Positions 1 through 6,255 of a stretch of DNA of 33,687 bases are shown here, piece after piece. The notes beneath the pieces are model-generated. The model made no database searches, was not told the DNA's origin, and saw only the letters and a program-made list of their open reading frames with translations. Each line of letters opens with the position of its first letter. The stretch's first letter is position 1. A program made the translations under genes and the position numbers. Origin of the DNA: an uncultured Eubacteriales bacterium (lineage in GTDB: Bacteria; Bacillota; Clostridia; Oscillospirales; Oscillospiraceae); assembly GCA_900549485.1 (NCBI GenBank), contig UROG01000031.1, forward strand, positions 1 to 33,687. The letters are read 5' to 3'.

Positions 1-7
1 AAAACTA

Positions 8-29
8 TTTTTTGCCTGCGGGCAAAAAA
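8..29. terminator. Short A/T-flanked hairpin at window edge
   Basis: TTTTTTGCC (8-16) pairs perfectly with GGCAAAAAA (21-29) around a 4-base loop. Read on the minus strand it is followed by a T-rich stretch (TAGTTTT), so it could end transcription coming from the mnmA side. It is cut close to the window edge, so what lies beyond is unknown. Confidence 0.5.
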
Positions 30-58
30 CTCTGCGAGGCTTTTTTGACAGTCTCTAT

Positions 59-86
59 AAGGCACACGGCTTTCGCCGTGTGCCTT
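59..86 (-). terminator. GC-rich hairpin downstream of mnmA
   Basis: AAGGCACACGGC (59-70) and GCCGTGTGCCTT (75-86) form a perfect 12-bp stem; on the minus strand the loop is GAAA. It begins 5 bases past the mnmA stop codon. No T-run follows directly; the T-runs lie about 10 to 50 bases further on in the next hairpin. It probably acts as a terminator or a 3' end stabiliser together with the hairpin at 8-29. Confidence 0.6.
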
Positions 87-90
87 ATGT

Positions 91-634
91 TTAATGCGCC
101 TGTATGATCCGCCCGCCGCCGAGGACGGTCTCACCGTCGTACAGTACGACTGCCTGTCCCGGAGTGATTGCCCGCTGGGGGCTGTCAAATTTGACCTTCA
201 CAGTGCCGTCCGGTTCCGGATAAGCGGCGGCAGGCTCTTCTTTCTGGCGATACCGTATCTTCTCCCTGCACCTGATCCCCGCTTCCGGCGCACGTCCGCT
301 TATCCAATTGAATTTTGCCGCAGTCAACGCACGGATTCGGCGTGAGGGCGTACTCATATGAGCTGACAAATTTTGAAATCACTTTCTCGCGGAAATCGTC
401 GGTGAAATTGAAAACATAATACGGCATACCGATCTTATAGGCAACGGCTCTGGCGTCTTCTGCGTCTTCAAGAGTGCAGCAGGTATGTCCGCGGCTTACG
501 CCGATATCTTCGTTGCCGTAAAGCTTCATTGTGCAGCCGACGCAGTCATAACCGGCGTCCTTTATCAGCTTCGCCGCAAGGGAGGAATCCACGCCCCCGC
601 TCATTGCGATCAGCGCCCTCACAGGCTGTTCCAT
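91..634 (-). pseudogene. mnmA: tRNA-specific 2-thiouridylase MnmA, internally deleted and frameshifted
   Basis: MnmA makes the 2-thio group of U34 in Lys, Glu and Gln tRNAs. The N-terminal part starts at ATG 634 (MEQPVRALIAMSGGVDSS) with the PP-loop SGGVDSS and continues to TPNPCVDC, which holds the first catalytic cysteine. The C-terminal part (from LTAAKFNWIS through KIRYRQKEEP and PQRAITPGQAVVLYDGE) lies in another frame and ends at 91. About 200 of the usual 360 or so residues are missing between them, including the tRNA-binding middle and the second catalytic cysteine. The join lies at 320-327 in TTGACTGC (minus strand), a sequence that fits both sides: codons for V-D-C on one side and L-T-A on the other. 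The gene sits 17 bases behind cysK and was probably co-transcribed with it. As written it cannot give an active enzyme. An assembly collapse is the main alternative. Confidence 0.85.
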
Positions 635-651
635 ATCCCGATACTGTGCTT

Positions 652-1584
652 TCAGTCCGCAAAAAGAGGCGTGGAAAGATACCTGCCGCCTGTGTCGGGC
701 ATAAGCGCCACAATTGTCTTGCCCTCGTTTTCGGGGCGCTTTGCAAGCTGAATGGCCGCCCATGCGGCAGCGCCTGAAGAAATGCCGACCAGAACGCCTT
801 CCCTGCGGCCGATAAGTCTGCCGGTCGAAAAAGCATCCTCGTTTGAAACGGTGATGACCTCATCATAAATCTTCGTATTCAGAACTTCCGGAACAAAGCC
901 CGCGCCGATGCCCTGTATCTTATGCGCGCCGCTCACACCGGCGGACAGGACCGGAGAGCCTGCCGGTTCCACGGCTACGACCTTCACATTCGGATTCTGA
1001 GCCTTGAGATACTCGCCCACACCGGTGATTGTGCCGCCGGTGCCGACGCCGGCGACAAAAATGTCCACCTTCCCGTCGGTATCCTGCCAGATTTCAGGAC
1101 CGGTAGAGGCATAATGCGCTTTGGGATTTGCAGGGTTTACAAACTGTCCGGGAATAAAACTGTTTTCGATCCCGGCCGCCAGCTCGTTCGCCTTTGCTAT
1201 GGCGCCCTTCATTCCCTTCGCCCCCTCGGTCAGGACGATTTCCGCACCGTATGCCTTGATAAGCTGGCGGCGCTCAACGCTCATGGTTTCCGGCATTGTG
1301 AGGATAAGGCGGTAACCCCTTGCCGCAGCCACAGAGGCAAGACCTATGCCGGTATTGCCGGAGGTAGGCTCTATTATTGTTGCGCCCGGCTTCAGAGCGC
1401 CGCTCTGTTCCGCGTCGTCTATTATAGCCTTCGCTATACGGTCCTTCACGCTGCCGGCGGGATTAAAGTATTCCAGCTTTGCAAGTATCTTTGCCTTCAG
1501 ACCGTTCTCTTTTTCAATATGTGTCAGCTCAAGCAGAGGAGTTTTTCCTATAAGCTGATCGGCGGATGTATAAATGTTAGACAT
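652..1584 (-). CDS. cysK: Cysteine synthase A (O-acetylserine sulfhydrylase)
   Basis: A complete 310-residue PLP enzyme that makes cysteine from O-acetylserine and sulfide in the cytosol. The PLP lysine is in NPAGSVKDR (K47), the substrate loop TSGNTG is at 74-79, and the phosphate-binding GVGTGGTITG and the C-terminal SSGAAAWAA are present, all typical for CysK and CysM of this length. ATG 1584 follows an AAAGGAAG ribosome site. The gene is the first large frame of a transcript that also includes mnmA. Its 270-base leader contains a Cys-rich short frame and an intrinsic terminator, and its promoter overlaps a palindrome next to a divergent Rrf2 gene. In Bacillus, CysK also works as partner of the Rrf2 regulator CymR; the divergent layout here makes a similar link plausible but unproven. 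Confidence 0.95.
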   Translation of the reverse strand: MSNIYTSADQLIGKTPLLELTHIEKENGLKAKILAKLEYFNPAGSVKDRIAKAIIDDAEQSGALKPGATIIEPTSGNTGIGLASVAAARGYRLILTMPETMSVERRQLIKAYGAEIVLTEGAKGMKGAIAKANELAAGIENSFIPGQFVNPANPKAHYASTGPEIWQDTDGKVDIFVAGVGTGGTITGVGEYLKAQNPNVKVVAVEPAGSPVLSAGVSGAHKIQGIGAGFVPEVLNTKIYDEVITVSNEDAFSTGRLIGRREGVLVGISSGAAAWAAIQLAKRPENEGKTIVALMPDTGGRYLSTPLFAD

Positions 1585-1634
1585 AATTCCGACTTCCTTT
1601 CAAAGTAAATAAATTTAATTTATGTAAATATGCA

Positions 1635-1665
1635 GAAAAACCGGGGCTTATCACAAGCACCCGGG
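1635..1665 (-). terminator. Attenuator terminator in the cysK leader
   Basis: On the minus strand CCGGG, a bulged T, GCTT, loop GTGAT, AAGC and CCCGG form a 9-bp stem followed by TTTTT (A-run at 1635-1640 on the plus strand). It stands between the leader peptide and cysK, 50 bases before the cysK ATG, so it can only control read-through into cysK. Its 5' arm is part of a CCCGGGC motif (1660-1666) that could instead pair with GCCCGGGC at 1752-1759. Confidence 0.75.
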
Positions 1666-1699
1666 CAGATGGCAGTTATAGCGTTCGTCGGCAGGCAAA

Positions 1700-1816
1700 T
1701 CACGCATTACAACAGCGCAATTGCGGCAAATGCACCTTACCACACAAACACGCCCGGGCAGAAAGCATACGGGCACAACACATAGCAAAATCATAAGAGA
1801 AGCTTGCTTCAGACAT
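1700..1816 (-). CDS. Cys-rich leader peptide upstream of cysK
   Basis: A 38-codon frame starting at ATG 1816, about 37 bases after the predicted transcription start, behind AAAGGGG with 8-base spacing. The product begins MSEASFSYDFAMCC and has six cysteines: pairs at 13-14 and 35-36, and residues 23 and 25. Such a density of Cys codons before a cysteine biosynthesis gene and a terminator is what ribosome-mediated attenuation predicts. A second overlapping frame (ATG 1794 to stop at 1651-1653, 47 residues, eight Cys) has no ribosome site but ends inside the terminator loop. I do not know a named family for either. Part of the Cys richness may simply reflect TGT-rich DNA. Confidence 0.6.
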   Translation of the reverse strand: MSEASFSYDFAMCCARMLSARACLCGKVHLPQLRCCNA

Positions 1817-1859
1817 CGCTTTTTCCCCTTTCCTGAGCGCCTGCTCACTTGATGTCTGC

Positions 1860-1888
1860 AATATACATCCATTCACCTATCTTGTCAA
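1860..1888 (-). promoter_or_regulatory. Consensus promoter of cysK
   Basis: On the minus strand TTGACA (1883-1888), a 17-base spacer and TATATT (1860-1865). Transcription should start near 1853. The -35 box lies inside the ACCTAT/ATAGGT palindrome at 1875-1893. Confidence 0.85.
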
Positions 1889-1893
1889 TAGGT
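1875..1893. promoter_or_regulatory. Palindromic operator over the cysK -35 box
   Basis: ACCTAT, 7 bases, ATAGGT: a perfect inverted repeat covering the cysK -35 hexamer. The same half-sites recur at 1917-1942 in the same intergenic region. Binding here would block RNA polymerase at cysK. The divergent Rrf2 protein is the natural candidate ligand (inference). Confidence 0.65.
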
Positions 1894-1908
1894 AAATAAA
1901 ATATTTTC

Positions 1909-1938
1909 TTGATTAAACCTATTACCTTGCGGTAAAAT
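1909..1938 (+). promoter_or_regulatory. Promoter of the Rrf2 gene
   Basis: TTGATT (1909-1914), an 18-base spacer and TAAAAT (1933-1938), giving a leader of only about 16 bases before GTG 1962. The second palindrome (1917-1942) fills the spacer and the -10 box, which suggests autorepression. Confidence 0.7.
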
Positions 1939-1942
1939 AGGT
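1917..1942. promoter_or_regulatory. Second palindromic operator, over the rrf2 promoter
   Basis: ACCTATTACC TTGC GGTAAAATAGGT: outer half-sites ACCTAT/ATAGGT identical to those at 1875-1893, with an extra inner TACC/GGTA pair. It covers the spacer and -10 of the rrf2 promoter. Confidence 0.6.
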
Positions 1943-1961
1943 AAAAGTCGGAGGTGATCCT

Positions 1962-2369
1962 GTGATATCGACAAAAGGGAGATATGCCGTTCGCTTCATG
2001 CTTGATCTGGCAGAGCAGCCCGAGGGCATTCCGGTGCCGCTGGACGATGCGGCGCAACGGCAGCAGATCTCAAAAAAATATCTGGAAATCGTTGTAAAGC
2101 TCCTGGTTTCGGCAAAGCTTGTGAAAGGCGCAAGCGGCAAAGGCGGCGGATACCGCCTGCTCAGAAAGCCGGAGGAATACACCGTGTGGGAAATATTAGC
2201 CGCCGCCGAAGGCACATTGGCGTCTGTTGCATGTCTGTGTGACGGTGCGGAAGCCTGTTCTCGGGAAAGCATCTGCAAAACGCTGCCGATGTGGAAAAAA
2301 TTTGACGGCGTGGTTCACGACTTTTTCTCTCAGATCACGCTCGCCGATCTCAAAAACGGGAAAATATAA
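1962..2369 (+). CDS. Rrf2-family transcriptional regulator (CymR/IscR-like)
   Basis: A 135-residue protein with the Rrf2 winged-helix start (MISTKGRYAVRFMLDLAEQP), the recognition helix region ISKKYLEIVVKLL and the wing GKGGGYRL. The C-terminal half has a cysteine cluster (C-x-C-x6-C-x5-C around residues 88-104), like the Fe-S ligand region of IscR-type members, although CymR itself does not use a cluster. The start is GTG 1962 with GGAGGTGATC just upstream. It is transcribed divergently from cysK, and matching palindromes cover both promoters. The likely role is repression of cysteine or sulfur genes and of itself. Whether it senses an Fe-S cluster, CysK or O-acetylserine cannot be told from the sequence. 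Confidence 0.88.
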   Translation: MISTKGRYAVRFMLDLAEQPEGIPVPLDDAAQRQQISKKYLEIVVKLLVSAKLVKGASGKGGGYRLLRKPEEYTVWEILAAAEGTLASVACLCDGAEACSRESICKTLPMWKKFDGVVHDFFSQITLADLKNGKI

Positions 2370-2418
2370 GAGGAAAGCATCTGTTTCATTCAGTTCGGGG
2401 TTTACATAACATAACTCT

Positions 2419-2448
2419 GCATTAAATCGCCATTTACGGGAAATAATA
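2419..2448 (+). promoter_or_regulatory. SigF-like forespore promoter of sigG
   Basis: GCATT (2419-2423), 15 bases, then GGAAATAATA (2439-2448). The -10 fits the Bacillus SigF consensus GGNRANANTW at every position and the -35 fits GYWTA at four of five, with the expected spacing. SigF transcribes sigG in Bacillus, so the match has a functional precedent. Confidence 0.65.
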
Positions 2449-2478
2449 ATCTACTCCTCCGCTTTGGGAGGGTAGATT
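2448..2478 (+). promoter_or_regulatory. RNA hairpin in the sigG leader that buries an SD-like GGAGG
   Basis: AATCTAC (2448-2454) pairs with GTAGATT (2472-2478), and CCTCC (2456-2460) with GGAGG (2467-2471), leaving one bulged T at 2455 and a GCTTTG loop. The stem hides GGAGG. A second GGAG (2479-2482) is free just outside, 7 bases before ATG 2490. If transcription starts near 2455, only the inner stem would be in the mRNA; read-through from upstream would give the full hairpin. Confidence 0.65.
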
Positions 2479-2489
2479 GGAGTGATTTG

Positions 2490-3266
2490 ATGCTTGGCAA
2501 GGTTGAGATATGCGGCGTGAACACCGCTAAGCTCCCCGTGCTCAAGGGCGAAGAAACGCGAAAGCTGCTTGAGAAGGCACGTGAAGGAAGCGAAGACGCA
2601 AGAGAACGGCTTATTTCCGGCAACCTCAGGCTCGTTCTGTCGGTTGTACAAAAATTCTCAAACCGCGGAGAAAGCATGGACGATCTTTTTCAGGTCGGAT
2701 GTATCGGACTTATCAAGGCTATCGACTGCTTTGACCTGAACCAGAACGTACAGTTCTCGACCTATGGCGTACCGATGATCGCCGGGGAGCTGCGCAGATT
2801 TCTGCGCGACCACAGCGCTGTCAGAGTATCCCGCTCAATGCGCGACACGGCGTATAAGGTTTTGCAGATAAAGGAAAAGCTCACATCCGAAGAAGGACGT
2901 GAGCCAAATATAGAGAAAATCGCAAAGGAGCTTGATATGCCGCGGCAGGAAGTCGTATTCGCGCTTGAAGCGATGTGCGATCCGGTATCGCTCTACGAGC
3001 CAATCTTTTCTGAGGCAGGAGAAAGCGCGACTGTGATGGATCAGATCGGCGACAACCGAAACACGGACGAGCACTGGCTTGAGCAGATAGCACTTGAGGA
3101 GGCCGTTCACCGCCTTTCAAAGCGCGAAAAGCGCATACTCGCCCTGCGGTTTTACGACGGTCACACGCAGATGGAAGTTGCAAAAGAGGTAGGTATCTCG
3201 CAGGCGCAGGTTTCGCGGCTTGAAAAAAACGCCATAAGCCAGATAAAGAAAGAAATCGGCGCGTGA
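2490..3266 (+). CDS. sigG: RNA polymerase sporulation sigma factor SigG
   Basis: A 258-residue sigma-70 family protein that directs late forespore transcription. The N-terminus (KVEICGVNTAKLPVLKGEET) is diagnostic of SigG. Region 2 (LISGNLRLVLSVVQKF, DLFQVGCIGLIKAIDCFD, FSTYGVPMIAGELRRFLRD), region 3 and the region 4 helix-turn-helix (EKRILALRFYDGHTQMEVAKEVGISQAQVSRLE) are all present and the length is normal. ATG 2490 is preferred over the adjacent TTG 2487 because of GGAG at 2479-2482. A SigF-like promoter and a leader hairpin lie upstream. SigE, which often precedes it in related genomes, is not in this window; an Rrf2 gene lies upstream instead. Its presence implies an endospore former. 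Confidence 0.95.
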   Translation: MLGKVEICGVNTAKLPVLKGEETRKLLEKAREGSEDARERLISGNLRLVLSVVQKFSNRGESMDDLFQVGCIGLIKAIDCFDLNQNVQFSTYGVPMIAGELRRFLRDHSAVRVSRSMRDTAYKVLQIKEKLTSEEGREPNIEKIAKELDMPRQEVVFALEAMCDPVSLYEPIFSEAGESATVMDQIGDNRNTDEHWLEQIALEEAVHRLSKREKRILALRFYDGHTQMEVAKEVGISQAQVSRLEKNAISQIKKEIGA

Positions 3267-3325
3267 CATTTCCGCACTTCTCTCTGCTTTACCGGATAGG
3301 CGTATAAATTTATATTTATTCCATG

Positions 3326-3376
3326 AAAAAGGCGCGTCATTATCCCGGGCTTCGGGCAATAACGGCGCGTCTTTTT
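3326..3376. terminator. Strong bidirectional terminator after sigG
   Basis: An A-run, a stem of GGCGCGTC..TTAT against ATAA..GGCGCGTC (about 18 bp, mostly paired, with G-T wobbles) and a further CCCG/CGGG tip, then TTTTT. A-run and T-run flank both sides, so it can stop transcription from sigG and from the opposite direction. Confidence 0.8.
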
Positions 3377-3424
3377 CCCGACCTGACAAGCCTGCGTCAG
3401 ATTACTATAATATACGACAAAAAC

Positions 3425-3461
3425 ACCGGGACGGTCATTCTGAGAATGAGCCGCACCCGGT
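3425..3461. terminator. Second hairpin between sigG and the ATPase
   Basis: ACCGGG (3425-3430) pairs with CCCGGT (3456-3461), with an inner CGG/CCG and a CATTC/GAATG tip, followed by ATTTATTTTC. It probably backs up the previous terminator in this convergent gap. Confidence 0.6.
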
Positions 3462-3475
3462 ATTTATTTTCAGCT

Positions 3476-3513
3476 TGTCAAAGAAGTCCTGTAAGGACTT
3501 TTTTGACAGTCTC
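3476..3513. repeat. Hairpin repeat sharing CTTTTTTGACAGTCTC with the window start
   Basis: TGTCAAAGAAGTCCT, loop GTA, AGGACTTTTTTGACA forms a 15-bp stem with one G-T wobble (3476-3508). The last 16 bases, CTTTTTTGACAGTCTC (3498-3513), recur exactly at 40-55. It serves as a terminator-like element and appears to be a member of an interspersed family. Confidence 0.7.
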
Positions 3514-3525
3514 ATTTATTTTGCT

Positions 3526-5631
3526 TTATTTATTATAAGTATGTTTATTATCCGCTTCGTCCAGAAGATTCGTCATATTTTTCAGGCCGATCCCCAGAGT
3601 GGAGGCATTATGCAGCAGTGCAGACGTAGTAGGAGGCAGTACGCCCGCCACGCCCAGCACGATCAGTGAAAAATTGAAGCTGACGATGAACCGGTAGCTC
3701 CAATGGAGCCTCTGCATCAGTCCCTCGCTGAGTCGGCGCAATGTCACCAGCGCAAACAAATCCTCCGATGCGACGGTGATATCCGCGATCTCACGGGCAA
3801 TGGCCGCACCAGTAGAAATGGCTATCCCAGCATCCGCCTCGGACAGAGCCGGAGAATCGTTAACGCCGTCGCCGACCATTATGACGGTGTGTCCCATGGC
3901 CTTTTCCTCGCGGACAAAAGCGGCCTTATCCTCCGGCAGTACCTCGGAATATACCGCATCGACGCCGACCTCGGCAGCCACTGATTCGGCAGTGTTCCGG
4001 TTGTCGCCGGTCATCATCACGACGTTGGAAAAGCCGTTGGCATGAAGCGCAGCCACGGCGTCGCGTGCCTCTTTTCTGAGCGGGTCAAATATACATATGA
4101 CCGCGGCAAGTTCTCCCGCAATGCACAGATACAGATGTGAATATTCCGCCGGCAGAGCGGCATATTTCTCGCGTTCATCCTCCGGAATGCGGCAGCCTTC
4201 ATCCTCAAAGACAAAATGTGCGCTGCCTATGAGAACCTTTTTGTCGTTCACCATGCTGGAGATACCGTGGGCTACCACATATTGCACCTGAGAATGATAT
4301 TCCTCATGTGATAAGCCGCGTCTTCCGGCCTCCTCCACCACGGCATTTGCCATGGAGTGCGGGTAATGCTCCTCCAGACAGGCGGCAAGGCGAAGCATAT
4401 CCGCCTCATTATGCCCGCCGAAAGTCACCACCCTCGCCACCGTCGGAGCGGCATAGGTCAGTGTGCCGGTCTTGTCAAACACGATCGTGTCAGCTTTGGC
4501 GACCGCCTCAAGAAAACGCCCGCCCTTGACGGAAATGTGGTGAACGCTGCTTTCGCGCATCGCGGAAAGCACTGCGATCGGGATAGCCAGCTTCAGAGCG
4601 CACGAAAAATCCACCATCAGAACAGCAAGCATTTTCGTGATATTGCGCGTCAGAAGGTATGTCAGCACCGTACCGCCCAATGTGTATGGGACAAGGCTGT
4701 CCGCCAGACGCAGCGCGTTATCCTCGGCAGTGGATTTAAGCTTTTCGGATTCCTCGATCATGCGGACAATGCGGTCATAGCGCCCGCCGCCGACAGCCTT
4801 TTCCACGCGGAGCATACATTCGCCCTCCTCGACCACGGTACCGGCGTATACGGGGCTTCCCGCTTTTTTGACCACGGGCATGGATTCACCCGTCATGGAG
4901 GACTGATTTACCATGGCTTCACCCTCGACGACCCTGCCGTCCAGCGGGATCATGCCGCCGGTACGGACTATAACGCAGTCTCCCGGGCGCACATCGTTGA
5001 TATCCGTCAGCACCTCCGTGCCGTCAGCGCTGAGCCACACCTTGTCCACGCGCAGACTCATCGCCGATGCAAGATCGGCCACAGACTTCTTATGCGTCCA
5101 CTCTTCCAGTATCTCGCCAAGACGGAGCATAAACATAACCGACTTCGCCGTCGCAAAATCGCCCCGCACTATTGACACTGTAACAGCGGTTGCGTCAAGC
5201 ACAGCCACAGAAAGTCTGCCGTGCCACAATGCGCACAAGCCTTCTTTGATATACTTTATTGAGCGCAGAACAGCCAGAGCGGCGCTTATCGGGGGCGGCA
5301 CGATCAATCTTGAGATGCAGCGCCTCATTACGACCGTAGCCAGCTTATCCTCATACTCACGGTTCAGCGCACGCGACGTATGCTCAGGCACAAGCTCCAT
5401 CCCCTCCGCTTTTGAGAAGGAGAATGCGGCAAGCGCATTGATTATTTCCTCACGTCCGGTGCCGTACAAAACCACGGCGTCCTGCGTTCTGTCGTATACT
5501 TTGACATCCGTCACACCGTTCACGCCGCGCAAATAGTATTCCAGCACATCGGCCTGTCTGAGCGTCATACGCCCGCAATACAGATGCAGACGCATCCGCC
5601 CCGGTATGTCATGTAGGATCCTGCATTTCAT
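3526..5631 (-). CDS. Heavy-metal translocating P-type ATPase (P1B-like, SCALKL motif)
   Basis: A 701-residue cation pump. An N-terminal HMA-like fold (residues 1-60, HDIPGRMRLHLYCGR) lacks the CxxC metal site. The actuator has TGES (247-250), the phosphorylation site DKTGT is at 386-390, an HYPHS motif stands near 423 in place of the usual HPH/SEHP form, and the hinge MVGDGVND is at 585-592. The membrane metal motif is SCALKL (343-348) instead of CPC or SPC. HNAST (674-678) in the last helix is typical of P1B pumps. The metal is not clear; the CtpC-like subgroup with such motifs is linked to Mn or Zn. ATG 5631 lies 3 bases behind the DUF6110-like gene, so the two form an operon. The upstream palindrome with GTTAG/CTAAC halves hints at Fe or Mn control. 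Confidence 0.9.
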   Translation of the reverse strand: MKCRILHDIPGRMRLHLYCGRMTLRQADVLEYYLRGVNGVTDVKVYDRTQDAVVLYGTGREEIINALAAFSFSKAEGMELVPEHTSRALNREYEDKLATVVMRRCISRLIVPPPISAALAVLRSIKYIKEGLCALWHGRLSVAVLDATAVTVSIVRGDFATAKSVMFMLRLGEILEEWTHKKSVADLASAMSLRVDKVWLSADGTEVLTDINDVRPGDCVIVRTGGMIPLDGRVVEGEAMVNQSSMTGESMPVVKKAGSPVYAGTVVEEGECMLRVEKAVGGGRYDRIVRMIEESEKLKSTAEDNALRLADSLVPYTLGGTVLTYLLTRNITKMLAVLMVDFSCALKLAIPIAVLSAMRESSVHHISVKGGRFLEAVAKADTIVFDKTGTLTYAAPTVARVVTFGGHNEADMLRLAACLEEHYPHSMANAVVEEAGRRGLSHEEYHSQVQYVVAHGISSMVNDKKVLIGSAHFVFEDEGCRIPEDEREKYAALPAEYSHLYLCIAGELAAVICIFDPLRKEARDAVAALHANGFSNVVMMTGDNRNTAESVAAEVGVDAVYSEVLPEDKAAFVREEKAMGHTVIMVGDGVNDSPALSEADAGIAISTGAAIAREIADITVASEDLFALVTLRRLSEGLMQRLHWSYRFIVSFNFSLIVLGVAGVLPPTTSALLHNASTLGIGLKNMTNLLDEADNKHTYNK

Positions 5632-5634
5632 GCT

Positions 5635-5904
5635 TTACTCCGCCTTGCTTTCCTCCGCAGAAGCATCCTCTACCACGGCCGCCGCTTCGGCTTCCGCCCG
5701 CTGATCGTTTATGTTCTTTGCGTCGGCGTAGATGTCACCCACGCTCTCACGAACCGCCGTGACAGCGGTCATAACGCAATCCTTGGCACGAAGCGCCGCG
5801 GCGGTAGTATGTGTATAGACCTTTTTTGCATCTTTACTGCCGAGGATCTTGATACCGGCAGTACCGAATAATACGCCTGCTGCAAATACGCCAAATTTCT
5901 TCAT
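5635..5904 (-). CDS. Small DUF6110-like protein, partner of the P-type ATPase
   Basis: An 89- or 90-residue protein. A short N-terminal hydrophobic segment (FGVFAAGVLFGTAGIKIL) is followed by a Lys/Ala-rich amphipathic helix region (DAKKVYTHTTAAALRAKDCVMTAV) and an acidic Ala/Glu tail. I recognise it as the DUF6110 type, usually found beside SCALKL-motif metal ATPases; function is unknown. Starts are GTG 5907 or ATG 5904. GGAGAA lies 6 and 9 bases upstream respectively, and I list the ATG. A subunit or metal-chaperone role for the pump is only inferred from the adjacency. The segment FAAGxLxG also occurs in the 59-residue peptide at 8654. Confidence 0.75.
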   Translation of the reverse strand: MKKFGVFAAGVLFGTAGIKILGSKDAKKVYTHTTAAALRAKDCVMTAVTAVRESVGDIYADAKNINDQRAEAEAAAVVEDASAEESKAE

Positions 5905-5933
5905 CACAAAATTCTCCTTTATAAAAATCTCAC

Positions 5934-5953
5934 CAGTTAGATATAGCTAACTG
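5934..5953. promoter_or_regulatory. Palindromic operator before the metal ATPase operon
   Basis: CAGTTAGATATAGCTAACTG: perfect 7-base arms with a 6-base centre. It lies just after the predicted start of transcription (about 5960), a usual place for a repressor. The GTTAG/CTAAC half-sites recall DtxR/IdeR boxes, but the spacing is wider than the classical 19-bp box, so the regulator is uncertain. Confidence 0.6.
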
Positions 5954-5966
5954 ACTTTTCTTTATA

Positions 5967-5995
5967 GTTATATCATAGTGTGTCGAAAAACGCAA
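5967..5995 (-). promoter_or_regulatory. Promoter of the DUF6110-ATPase operon
   Basis: On the minus strand TTGCGT (5990-5995), a 17-base spacer and TATAAC (5967-5972). Placement before the palindrome and the GGAGAA ribosome site supports it. Confidence 0.6.
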
Positions 5996-6045
5996 GTCCC
6001 CAGCGGTCAGAAACACGATAAAAGGCTCTCTTACATTAAAAAAAG

Positions 6046-6080
6046 CCGAATTGAAGCCCAACGCAGCGGGTTCAATTCGG
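6046..6080. repeat. Palindromic repeat A, copy 1
   Basis: CCGAATTGAA and TTCAATTCGG pair perfectly around GCCCAACGCAGCGGG, whose CCC and GGG extend the stem. It is followed by AAAAGGAAGAAAGAGCTAAC, which also follows copy 3. It looks like a REP-type interspersed hairpin, not a gene. Confidence 0.8.
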
Positions 6081-6138
6081 AAAAGGAAGAAAGAGCTAAC
6101 ACAATTCATGAACGACATAAGCCTCTTACAGCAAAAAA

Positions 6139-6173
6139 CCAAATCAAAGCCCAACGCAGCGGGTTCGATTTGG
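6139..6173. repeat. Palindromic repeat A, copy 2 (covarying stem)
   Basis: The same core GCCCAACGCAGCGGG but stem arms CCAAATCAAA and TTCGATTTGG. Stem positions 3 and 7 change on both sides (G-C to A-T, T-A to C-G), so pairing is kept; position 8 becomes an A-C mismatch. The covariation suggests selection for the hairpin. Confidence 0.8.
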
Positions 6174-6205
6174 AAAGGAAAAACAACACCATCGGTCGAT
6201 CTGAC

Positions 6206-6220
6206 GCCGCCTGCGGCGGC
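6206..6220. other. GC hairpin between repeats
   Basis: GCCGCC TGC GGCGGC, a compact perfect stem in the repeat region. No T-run follows. Role unknown. Confidence 0.5.
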
Positions 6221-6255
6221 TGATGACCCTATAGTGTACGTCTCTTACGTGACCA

